A stretch of 12,830 bases of DNA from an uncultured Bacilli bacterium. Its GTDB lineage: Bacteria; Bacillota_I; Bacilli_A; RF39; UBA660. The stretch spans positions 1 through 12,830 of the forward strand of contig CALWAA010000014.1 of the NCBI GenBank assembly GCA_944372725.1, given 5' to 3'. Within the stretch, counting starts at the first letter, position 1. Each line of letters begins with the position of its first letter. Both the position numbers and the translations under genes were made by a program. Positions 7,601 to 12,830 of the stretch are shown here, piece after piece. The notes beneath the pieces are model-generated. The model was not told the origin of the DNA, ran no database searches, and saw only the letters and a list, made by a program, of their open reading frames with translations.

Positions 7601-8382
7601 TAATTTCTAACATATTCAGCTGCATCTCTTAAAGCTGCCACATAATAAGCTTCTGCAGTCGTAACAGGAGTGCCACTAAAATAATAATTAGGATGACCTG
7701 AGAATGAAGTAACTGGAGTAATTGTTTTACCCAAAGCATTTAAAGCACTTACTAACTCATTACGAGCAGCAGCTGTATCAGAATGGCTTAAAAATGTGTT
7801 AGTAGCTGTTAAAGCAGCATAATAAGCACTATTATAAGTTCCACTAGCTGAATTATGCATACCAAACGTAGCAACAATTGCTCTCATAGCAAGAAGTCTT
7901 GCCCAATAATCTGCTCCTCTAGTGGAAGAAACAAGAGTACCAGTTCCTCCATTACCAGTTAAAATACTTAATAAAGCAACGTCCATCGCTTGAATAGTTA
8001 TATCAGAATTTGTATTAAGTAAAAAACGTGAAGCATATAAAGGATTTGTTCCTACATATTGAGCATCCAAACAATATAAACGATAAGCCATATTAGATTG
8101 AATATATCCACTATAAATAAAATTACCAGTACGATTAAAATAAGCAGTTACTCCAACAGAAGTATAATAATAATCCTCTAATGATTTATTAATTCGAGTT
8201 ACACCACTAGCATATAAGCCTTGTCCATATCCACCGACAACAATATCACCATGCATCGTACCATTGCGGCATGTATTATAATCACTATATCCTTCACATG
8301 CTGCATGAACATTCAATTTAAAACCAAAACCTGCGATTAAGGTAATAAGTAACAAACTAGCATAAGTTAACTTCTTTTTCAT
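4675..8382 (-). CDS. Giant secreted cysteine-rich surface protein, putative adhesin
   Basis: A 1235-residue exported protein. The signal peptide is at 1-27 (MKKK, a hydrophobic core, then VHA before the mature end). The N-terminal region, about 98-262, has YRLYC with Cys104 followed by LD, and then helical repeats. This recalls Gram-positive thioester adhesin domains, but a matching Gln is not certain (Gln108 and Gln131 are candidates). A Thr-rich linker lies at 268-283 and a beta-rich domain at about 290-385. A dense cysteine cluster spans 461-532 (12 Cys). Probable coiled-coil helices are at about 636-672 and 772-803. Four CxGxxCxx[DE] repeats lie at 1034-1069. I count 43 cysteines. No LPXTG motif, C-terminal TM helix or wall-binding repeat is visible, and the protein ends GPSWK. 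Its ATG overlaps the stop of the preceding gene (ATGA), so the two are probably co-translated. The most likely role is a surface or appendage-associated adhesin; function is inferred only from architecture and the Tad-like neighbours. Confidence 0.75.
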   Translation of the reverse strand: MKKKLTYASLLLITLIAGFGFKLNVHAACEGYSDYNTCRNGTMHGDIVVGGYGQGLYASGVTRINKSLEDYYYTSVGVTAYFNRTGNFIYSGYIQSNMAYRLYCLDAQYVGTNPLYASRFLLNTNSDITIQAMDVALLSILTGNGGTGTLVSSTRGADYWARLLAMRAIVATFGMHNSASGTYNSAYYAALTATNTFLSHSDTAAARNELVSALNALGKTITPVTSFSGHPNYYFSGTPVTTAEAYYVAALRDAAEYVRNYSEGGNVDTTTTLPVSTEIETTEDSVGTMVERDVTHTIIVSGLTNNGSDTFTIDGITMDHVPEGLDYYVKSIKIGDYLEYETTNAGQDIAQLFGVNLLGGGSEYDFTEPTEITLTVHFEGFVESDYYDTLSCGDSEIEYSINGSYSTEIQNKYSGYVATIWYSGTSQKQRYLGIEPAGDNQESSGLATWSSPYSTRLIEACDCDDLIEACLAEVNQTGSLSGTACQELFAADCGECAELEVECAAGNQDACREYGEVCEVECGTTVDTFNCCDANNNLIVSPLDDWEVNITGPENVRACFVDQIDGQAEANGDAGASTIAGATDEMGNSYTLEQNKYCAVSCKEDYLMTMPTAKLVNAGRYFTFKAAVEGTKTCYTNTIAREQYNEDMADIQSRIIDKYNEYLNWATALDNISENDRQYSGWQCCTALTGECFGCWAKGFYVDGYYDRITYDVDEDTGIVEIDRRPTATRIGVYDVYNDDGLFQRVYGPGDDGGSSSSSCDHDCSAVPGDEDTLRENITTLMDTALRELNQLVEDRNEIIAMYDDCTNWDTELNYNPEVYYDYEESYLADFYNNYGTMSSVVDGPNNSEWYCNIAGVQNRIDYPDLVGTSYDACDGSTSSSNRKTTFDYVICTEDGCDTQEFQVSDARYKKLTSEVDATYLPDTLFYNIYPTGEITDTPGDNTVAIENGLPVSLSTRRGIYKYTVNMTDLGEYYDQAQDDNLGRLIGGNDAVINQDDYGEFVDENGTVQYACSYLVNMGITDGDTIVCDFDTECTGDDCIADCIGPNCDYECDGDDCIADCIGAGCIYDSDAGTSLIERVVSLSNLFPDGTNSYNWNRDANDKAATTIDEIQDAGNAIYEEEPIFSVTITPSVARAIKQYNDDAEAHGGYSNSTLSCYALDGYEEIACYSSFITGLLEGRVEYDGVDYINNIDVVNDRSLIMGNNYRTVRDDNTEYFTTWSGGISEEDMIGPSWK
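5176..5283 (-). repeat. Four tandem CxGxxCxx[DE] nonapeptide repeats
   Basis: Residues 1034-1069 of the large surface protein are four consecutive nine-residue units: CTGDDCIAD, CIGPNCDYE, CDGDDCIAD and CIGAGCIYD. In DNA the two-unit block is duplicated with a period of 54 bases, including an identical 30-base stretch at 5195-5224 and 5249-5278. Eight regularly spaced cysteines suggest a disulfide-stapled ladder or small solenoid. The Asp/Gly content might also bind metal, which is speculative. Confidence 0.85.
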
Positions 8383-9134
8383 ACTATCCTACTCCTTTGT
8401 TTTTTAATTACCACAAACGTAATCAATCCCCCTGCTGCAACAATAACTACTACAACAACAATAACAACAACCAAATGATCACTAATAAAACTTAAAAAGC
8501 CACCATCATCTTCTTCTGGAATAGTAATTTCTTCTCCATCATCATTAATAAGTCCATTACGATATCTTTCAGCATCTTCAACAAAGTTTGTAAAATCAAC
8601 ATCAACAGACAAATATTCATGACACATATAGAAATCTTCAATACCCTCACAAGCAACTAACTCGCTATAAGGATTATACATTGGTGTTGTCTCATAATGT
8701 GTATATAACTCTGTATCTGGACAATTAGTAGCATCAGAACTATACACAGTAATTGAATATCTAACAATTTCCATTGTAGATAAAACATCAAAACTAATAA
8801 TTCCATCAACAGCATCTTGATAAGTATAAGTTCTTGATTCATTTGTACTTTGATTTGTTACAACAACATAAAGTTCTTCTGTAACATTACTAATATAGAA
8901 CCGAAAATAATTATCGTACGCAACATACTCTTCTCTCTCTTCTTCCGTCATTCCATCAGGATAGTTAAAATTTTCATCCTTAGGTATTTCCACCTGAACA
9001 ACTTCATAACTAACCCCTACATTCGTAGCTAAACTGTTTAATGTATTGCTCTCTTCAATATCACATACCGCATATACATTAGTGCTTAAGAAGAATAAAA
9101 CGAAAGCTAGAACAAAAGCTTTAATTTTTTTCAT
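8379..9134 (-). CDS. Signal-peptide, single-TM surface protein; putative partner of the giant protein
   Basis: First gene of the appendage operon, 251 residues from the ATG at 9132-9134. An upstream in-frame ATG (9150-9152) would give 257 residues, but it falls on the predicted transcription start, so the MKK start is preferred. Residue numbers use the 257 reading. The signal peptide is at 7-28 (ending VYA). The extracytoplasmic domain is at about 29-225, with Cys30, Cys144, Cys168 and Cys177, an acidic segment EEDDGG before the membrane, a Val-rich TM helix at about 226-249 and a basic KKQRSR stop-transfer tail. This is a type I membrane protein with a small cytoplasmic end. The Cys168-Cys177 pair sits in the segment MYNPYSELVACEGIEDFYMCHEYL. 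I do not recognise a named family. The ATGA overlap with the giant protein suggests matched synthesis, and it could anchor or chaperone that protein at the membrane. Confidence 0.8.
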   Translation of the reverse strand: MKKIKAFVLAFVLFFLSTNVYAVCDIEESNTLNSLATNVGVSYEVVQVEIPKDENFNYPDGMTEEEREEYVAYDNYFRFYISNVTEELYVVVTNQSTNESRTYTYQDAVDGIISFDVLSTMEIVRYSITVYSSDATNCPDTELYTHYETTPMYNPYSELVACEGIEDFYMCHEYLSVDVDFTNFVEDAERYRNGLINDDGEEITIPEEDDGGFLSFISDHLVVVIVVVVVIVAAGGLITFVVIKKQRSRIV

Positions 9135-9159
9135 AGTATACACCAACCTCATAATTTAA

Positions 9160-9188
9160 ATTATAACATAGAACAAGCTTTTTTTCAA
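9160..9188 (-). promoter_or_regulatory. Promoter of the seven-gene appendage operon
   Basis: Minus-strand TTGAAA (plus-strand 9183-9188), a 17-base spacer and TATAAT (plus-strand 9160-9165), with the extended -10 dinucleotide TG one base before the -10. Transcription should start near 9153, so the ATG at 9150-9152 has no room for a ribosome binding site. The next ATG, at 9132-9134, has GAGG 12 bases upstream and a GGTG 6 bases upstream. No other convincing promoter is seen until the one before the pilin-like gene. Confidence 0.85.
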
Positions 9189-9200
9189 CACAAAGAAAGC

Positions 9201-9223
9201 AAAAAAGAGCGCAAAGCACTCTT
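9201..9223 (-). terminator. Rho-independent terminator of the transporter gene
   Basis: Minus-strand AAGAGTGC, TTT loop, GCGCTCTT (8-bp stem with one G-U pair), continuing into a T tract. The stem begins inside the TAA stop codon of the transporter. It separates the transporter from the appendage operon promoter a few bases downstream. Confidence 0.9.
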
Positions 9224-10700
9224 AAATAATAGACATTAAAATAAATATGATTAATAAACAAATAAACATACCAACTAAGAATCGCCAAATATACTTTAAC
9301 CAATCTTTATAATTTACTTTAAGTGATACAAGTCCTATTCCTAAAATAATACTAGTTGGAATAAAGAATTGAACAAAACCATATAAAGAAGTAAGCATCG
9401 TATAAACAGGATTAATATAATCAGCATATTCTGTTATTAAGAAATTTCCAGACATCTGAATATTACCAAATACAAAACCTGTAAATCCTAAATCAGTATG
9501 GAAAATATTTAAAAGTAAACTAGATAAAGTCATCGTAGCAATATTAAATCCATCTGTAAGCGTTAAAAGTCTATTAACGATTGTGGCAATATAAGATGAT
9601 TGTGCATAACTTGGATGATATACAATAATCATTAAAGCATATGCTCCAACAATACATAATGATGGAACAAGAAATTTCTTAATTCCCCTTTTAGCACAAT
9701 CAAAAAATTCATTAGCTTTAATCCGATAACATACAGCTATAATAACTGTAAATATTAGCAAGATAGATGTAATCATAAAGATATCCCATTGTCCTAAAGC
9801 CTCAACTTGAATTCCAAGTAAATCTCTAAAGACAAAGAAATCATCAGCACTCTCACTAGCACCTTCAATTACAATATCATTAGTAACATAATCATGGAAA
9901 TCTTTAAATACTTCAACACCAAAATTAGCACGCCAATTCATAAACCCAAGTATTGCTAAAACAAACAATAATACACCAATCACAATAATTGGTACCATGT
10001 TTTTTCTTTTTTGTGCAACTTCCTCTTCTACTTCTACTTCAAATAAATCAATACTTTCTGCATTCTTATCTGCTTTACTCATATGAGCAATGGTAAAGAA
10101 ATTGAACAGTACTAATCCAATTGCTAATATTCCTGCTCTAACTAATAAAGCTGGCATAACATTTGGATATTCCATATTATACCCTAAATAAATATTTAAA
10201 GCATTTACCCCATCTGTACCATAGGTAGCTCCCATAATACCAACTAAAATGGAACCAAAAGTAGTTGCTAAAATAGTCATTTTATCAAGTTTCATACGAT
10301 TTAAAATAGAAATAATAAATGGAACAAAGATTAAAACAACAAATGTCTGTGTAAGTACACTTGTAAGCGCTGCCAAAATAACTGAAAACATGACAACTGC
10401 CACTTTTTTGTTCAATTTACGAGCAATACCAGATACAATTCTCTCATAAGCTTGTGTTCTGGTTAAAACCGCATAAAATACCCCTATAACCAAAAGCAAT
10501 ACAATCTTATCTAAACCTATAGAAATTCCATAGTATATAGATGTTGCAATATCATGAATACCAAGTCTTAACACACCAAGTTCAGAAAAGCCACTAGATG
10601 AGTATGCCCCAGATGGTATAATCCAAGATAAAACAAAAGCTAAAACTAGCATAACTAAAACTGCCTTTAAAAGCCCATATTTACTTTCTTTCTTTTTCAT
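9222..10700 (-). CDS. YfcC-family (DcuC/IT-superfamily) membrane transporter
   Basis: A 492-residue polytopic membrane protein of the YfcC/DcuC-like group, presumably an uptake carrier for an organic anion or amino-acid-like substrate; the substrate cannot be read from the sequence. The N-terminal helix ends in SWIIPSGAY (25-33), typical of the family. The re-entrant-type segment LVGIMGATYGTDGVNALNIYLG (152-173) occupies the position of the family's conserved binding loop. Near the C terminus, IPTSIILGIGLVSLKVNYKDWLKYIW (447-472) matches the family's PTS...KW ending. An acidic cytoplasmic loop (about 207-234) and an extracellular-type hydrophilic stretch (about 256-300) separate the two halves. 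The ribosome binding site GGGAGGA lies 5 bases before the ATG. It has its own promoter and terminator and no evident tie to the appendage genes. Confidence 0.78.
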   Translation of the reverse strand: MKKKESKYGLLKAVLVMLVLAFVLSWIIPSGAYSSSGFSELGVLRLGIHDIATSIYYGISIGLDKIVLLLVIGVFYAVLTRTQAYERIVSGIARKLNKKVAVVMFSVILAALTSVLTQTFVVLIFVPFIISILNRMKLDKMTILATTFGSILVGIMGATYGTDGVNALNIYLGYNMEYPNVMPALLVRAGILAIGLVLFNFFTIAHMSKADKNAESIDLFEVEVEEEVAQKRKNMVPIIVIGVLLFVLAILGFMNWRANFGVEVFKDFHDYVTNDIVIEGASESADDFFVFRDLLGIQVEALGQWDIFMITSILLIFTVIIAVCYRIKANEFFDCAKRGIKKFLVPSLCIVGAYALMIIVYHPSYAQSSYIATIVNRLLTLTDGFNIATMTLSSLLLNIFHTDLGFTGFVFGNIQMSGNFLITEYADYINPVYTMLTSLYGFVQFFIPTSIILGIGLVSLKVNYKDWLKYIWRFLVGMFICLLIIFILMSII

Positions 10701-10719
10701 AAATTTCCTCCCAATAATG

Positions 10720-10748
10720 ATTATAATACAAAATAATTTAAATGAAAA
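10720..10748 (-). promoter_or_regulatory. Probable promoter of the transporter gene
   Basis: Minus-strand TTTTCA (plus-strand 10743-10748; 4/6 match), 17 bases, then a perfect TATAAT (plus-strand 10720-10725). The predicted start is near 10713, very close to the GGGAGGA ribosome binding site, so the leader is only a few bases long. The weak -35 suggests modest or activator-dependent expression. Confidence 0.6.
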
Positions 10749-10769
10749 GAAAAATCTTACCTAAAAAAG

Positions 10770-10793
10770 AAAAAACCTCGAAATTTCAAGGTT
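10770..10793 (-). terminator. Rho-independent terminator of lysS
   Basis: Minus-strand AACCTTG, an AAATTT centre and CGAGGTT form a stem with one G-U pair, followed by TTTTTTC and a further T6. The stem starts within the end of the lysS stop codon. The AAATTT centre can partly pair, lengthening the stem. Confidence 0.88.
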
Positions 10794-12694
10794 TAATACA
10801 ATTTAGCTCCCGCTGGAATACTATCATCAACAATTAATAAATGAAGCCCTTCTCTTCCATTTTCAGAATGAACTGCACTGATAAGCATTCCTTCCGAATT
10901 AATCCCCATCATTTTCTTAGTTGGTAAATTTACAATAGCAATCGCTGTCTTACCAATTAATTCTTCTGGTTCATAATATTCATGAATGCCACTTAAAATC
11001 GTTCTTGGTCTTGAAGTACCATCATTCAAAATAAATTTTAAAAGTTTTTCACTTTTCTCTACAGCTTCGCAATCCACAATCTTAACCGCACGATAATCTG
11101 CTTTACTAAAAGTATCAAAATCAATGTAATCTAAGAAAAGTGGTTCAATCTCAACATTAGATGAATTTAAATTCTCTACTTTAATTTCTTTTACTTTTTT
11201 AGCTGATGAATATTCCTTTAATGGTTTCATAGTTGGGAATAAAATAACTTCTCTAATTGTTTCACTACCAGTAAGAAGCATAACCAAACGGTCAATACCC
11301 ATTCCCATACCACCAGCTGGAGGCATACCATATTCTAATGCTTCAACAAAATCAATATCCATATCATTTGCTTCTTCATTACCAAGTTCTCTTTCTTTCA
11401 ATTGTGCCTCAAATCTCTCATATTGATCAATTGGGTCATTAAGTTCAGTAAAAGCATTTGCATATTCACTACCAATTATAAATAATTCAAACCTTTGGGT
11501 AAATCTTGGGTCTTTTGGGTCTTTTTTAGCAAGTGGACTTATTTCAATTGGATGTCCAAAAACAAAAGTAGGTTCAATAATAGTATCTTCCACAAATTTT
11601 TCAAAGAAAGCATTAACGATATGACCAAATTGAAAATGATTTTCAATTTCTACTCCATGTTCTTCAGCCAACTTTTTAGCTTCTTCTAAAGAAGTAACTT
11701 GAAAGAAATCTATACCCGTTTTCTCTTTTATCAAATCAACCATATGCACTCTTCTAAAACCAGGTGCAAGACTAATATGATGTCCTAAAAAGTCTACCTC
11801 ATAAGTACCATTAAGTTCCATTGCACAAGTACTAACGATACCTTCCGTAATATCCATCATACCCTCTAAATCAGAATAAGCCTTATAAAGTTCAATGGTT
11901 GTAAACTCAGGATTATGTTTTTTATCCATACCTTCATTTCTAAAAATACGACCAATTTCATATACCGCATCCATACCACCAACTAATAATCTCTTTAAAT
12001 TAAGTTCAGTTGCAATTCTTAAATACATATCAATATTTTGGGCATTATGATGCGTAACAAAAGGTTTCGCTGCAGCCCCACCTAAAATAGTTCCTAAAAT
12101 AGGTGTCTCTACTTCTACATAACCCAAACTATCTAAATAATGTTGAATAGAACGAATAATTTTAGGACGAGCAAATGCAACTTTTCTTGCCTCATCATTC
12201 ATAATCAAATCAACATATCTTCTTCTAAATCTCTCTTCTACATCACTAAGACCATGATATTTTTCTGGAAGTGGTCTTAAAGCTTTAACTAAATGAGTAT
12301 ATTCTAAACATTTAACTGTAATCTCACCTGTCCCTGTAAGCATAAGATGACCTTTAACACCAACAATATCCCCAATATCGGCTGTTTTAAATAAAGAATA
12401 AACATCTTCTCCTACATCATTAATAGAAATATAGACTTGAATATTCCCTAATTTATCTTTAAGTGAGAAAAAACTTGCTTTTCCCATTTTTCGAATAAAC
12501 ATAATTCTTCCCGCAACACTAACCTCAACATTAGCATTTTCTAATTCTTCATGAGAATAATCTTTATATTTATTTTTTATATCTAAAGAATAATCTGTAA
12601 CTGGGTATTTATGACCAAAAGGGTCAATTCCCAAGTCTCTTATTTTTTCTAATTTTTCTCTTCTAACTAATTCTTGTTCACTAAATTCACGCAT
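10793..12694 (-). CDS. lysS: Lysyl-tRNA synthetase (class II) with C-terminal tRNA-binding domain
   Basis: A 633-residue cytoplasmic enzyme that charges tRNA-Lys with lysine. The anticodon-binding OB fold is at about 57-135. The class II catalytic core is at about 150-490. Motif 1 is around 178-198 (YVEVETPIL), with LGGAAAKPFVTHHNA at 204-218. Motif 2 is RIFRNEG...HNPEFT at 249-265, and motif 3 is GMGMGIDRLVMLLTG at 462-476. Standard bacterial LysRS ends near 490-500 residues. Here a linker (about 490-517) leads to an extra domain at about 518-633, with FSKADYRAVKIVDCEAVEKSEKLL, ILSGIHEYYEPEELIGK and TKKMMGINSEGMLISA. That domain is the Trbp111/EMAP-II-like tRNA-binding OB fold best known from the C terminus of MetRS. 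The ribosome binding site AAGAGGTG is 6 bases from the ATG. The gene is monocistronic with its own promoter and terminator. Confidence 0.98.
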   Translation of the reverse strand: MREFSEQELVRREKLEKIRDLGIDPFGHKYPVTDYSLDIKNKYKDYSHEELENANVEVSVAGRIMFIRKMGKASFFSLKDKLGNIQVYISINDVGEDVYSLFKTADIGDIVGVKGHLMLTGTGEITVKCLEYTHLVKALRPLPEKYHGLSDVEERFRRRYVDLIMNDEARKVAFARPKIIRSIQHYLDSLGYVEVETPILGTILGGAAAKPFVTHHNAQNIDMYLRIATELNLKRLLVGGMDAVYEIGRIFRNEGMDKKHNPEFTTIELYKAYSDLEGMMDITEGIVSTCAMELNGTYEVDFLGHHISLAPGFRRVHMVDLIKEKTGIDFFQVTSLEEAKKLAEEHGVEIENHFQFGHIVNAFFEKFVEDTIIEPTFVFGHPIEISPLAKKDPKDPRFTQRFELFIIGSEYANAFTELNDPIDQYERFEAQLKERELGNEEANDMDIDFVEALEYGMPPAGGMGMGIDRLVMLLTGSETIREVILFPTMKPLKEYSSAKKVKEIKVENLNSSNVEIEPLFLDYIDFDTFSKADYRAVKIVDCEAVEKSEKLLKFILNDGTSRPRTILSGIHEYYEPEELIGKTAIAIVNLPTKKMMGINSEGMLISAVHSENGREGLHLLIVDDSIPAGAKLY

Positions 12695-12715
12695 AACTTA
12701 CACCTCTTGCCATTA

Positions 12716-12744
12716 ACTATACCATAAAACGCTTCTAGTTTCAA
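12716..12744 (-). promoter_or_regulatory. Promoter of lysS
   Basis: Minus-strand TTGAAA (plus-strand 12739-12744), 17 bases and TATAGT (plus-strand 12716-12721), with an extended -10 (TGG before the hexamer). Transcription should start near 12709, leaving a leader of about 15 bases with the ribosome binding site. This is too short for a T-box or riboswitch. Confidence 0.82.
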
Positions 12745-12762
12745 ACCCAAATAAATAAATTT

Positions 12763-12786
12763 CCACCAGCGTAGCTGGTGGTTTTT
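12763..12786 (+). repeat. Perfect GC-rich hairpin followed by T5 (terminator-like)
   Basis: CCACCAGC, GTA loop, GCTGGTGG gives a perfect 8-bp stem (12763-12770 and 12774-12781), followed on the plus strand by five T. In the plus direction it looks like a terminator, but no plus-strand gene precedes it. In the minus direction, the direction of all genes here, it is followed by AAATTTATTTATTT, a poor terminator tail. It lies 18 bases upstream of the lysS -35 box. An IS200/IS605-like end hairpin or a dispersed palindrome is an alternative explanation. Confidence 0.7.
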
Positions 12787-12793
12787 CTGTTTC

Positions 12794-12830
12794 GCCTAAA
12801 AGGCTTTACTACTGGCTTCTACTGAAGTAG
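12794..12830. repeat. Cluster of small palindromes at the right edge
   Basis: Next to the large hairpin are GCCT-AAA-AGGC (12794-12804), CTTC-TACT-GAAG (12816-12827) and CTAC-TGAA-GTAG (12819-12830, overlapping the previous one). CTACT also occurs at 12809-12813, facing AGTAG at 12826-12830. No ORF is supported between 12695 and the window end. The structure is cut by the edge, so its class (mobile-element end, structured RNA or intergenic repeat) cannot be settled. Confidence 0.5.

Noticed and set aside
8379..8382. Mycoplasma-type genetic code (TGA as Trp)
   Set aside because: TGA ends the 257-residue surface protein right after its basic stop-transfer tail and overlaps the next start as ATGA, and all other genes read full length with the standard bacterial code.
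12695..12762. T-box or lysine riboswitch upstream of lysS
   Set aside because: The promoter sits at 12716-12744, leaving a leader of roughly 15 bases, far too short for either element.

Overview
The window is AT-rich, and every convincing gene lies on the minus strand. Start sites carry AGGAGG-type ribosome binding sites, promoters are near-consensus sigma-A type, and terminators are compact hairpins with U tracts. The proteins are low-GC Firmicutes-like. An uncultured gut-type member of the Bacilli/Erysipelotrichales/RF39 neighbourhood fits, but this is inference from style and not a taxonomic proof. TGA appears to be a stop codon (an ATGA start/stop overlap at 8379-8382), which argues against the Mycoplasma code.

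Reading in the direction of transcription (right to left): 12763-12830 holds a set of small hairpins of unknown origin, possibly the edge of an IS200/IS605-like element. Next is lysS (10793-12694), a class II lysyl-tRNA synthetase with an extra C-terminal Trbp111/EMAP-II-like tRNA-binding domain, with its own promoter and terminator. A YfcC-family membrane transporter follows (9222-10700), also with its own promoter and terminator.

The rest, 9190 down to 85, is a surface-appendage locus. A strong promoter (9160-9188) starts a seven-gene operon. Its genes are a signal-peptide/one-TM surface protein, a 1235-residue secreted cysteine-rich protein, a TadE-like single-TM protein, a CpaB/RcpC-like SAF protein, a CpaF/TadA-type ATPase, and two GspF-family membrane proteins (TadB and TadC). 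These genes are tightly packed. After a gap of about 90 bases comes a short protein with two TM helices and a VirB2/TrbC-like layout. It has its own near-consensus promoter (TTGACA-17-TAAAAT) and a strong terminator, as expected for an abundant structural subunit.

Proposed working model (inference): the Tad-type ATPase and TadB/TadC platform assembles or exports a cell-surface structure. The TadE-like and CpaB-like proteins act on the outer face of the membrane. The large cysteine-rich protein is a candidate adhesin, with the coupled 257-residue membrane protein as its anchor or partner. The striking point is the combination of a Tad-type motor with a VirB2-like two-helix small protein and no recognisable Flp pilin or prepilin peptidase in view. 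The exported parts are also unusually rich in cysteine for this kind of organism, including four tandem CxGxxCxx[DE] nonapeptides.
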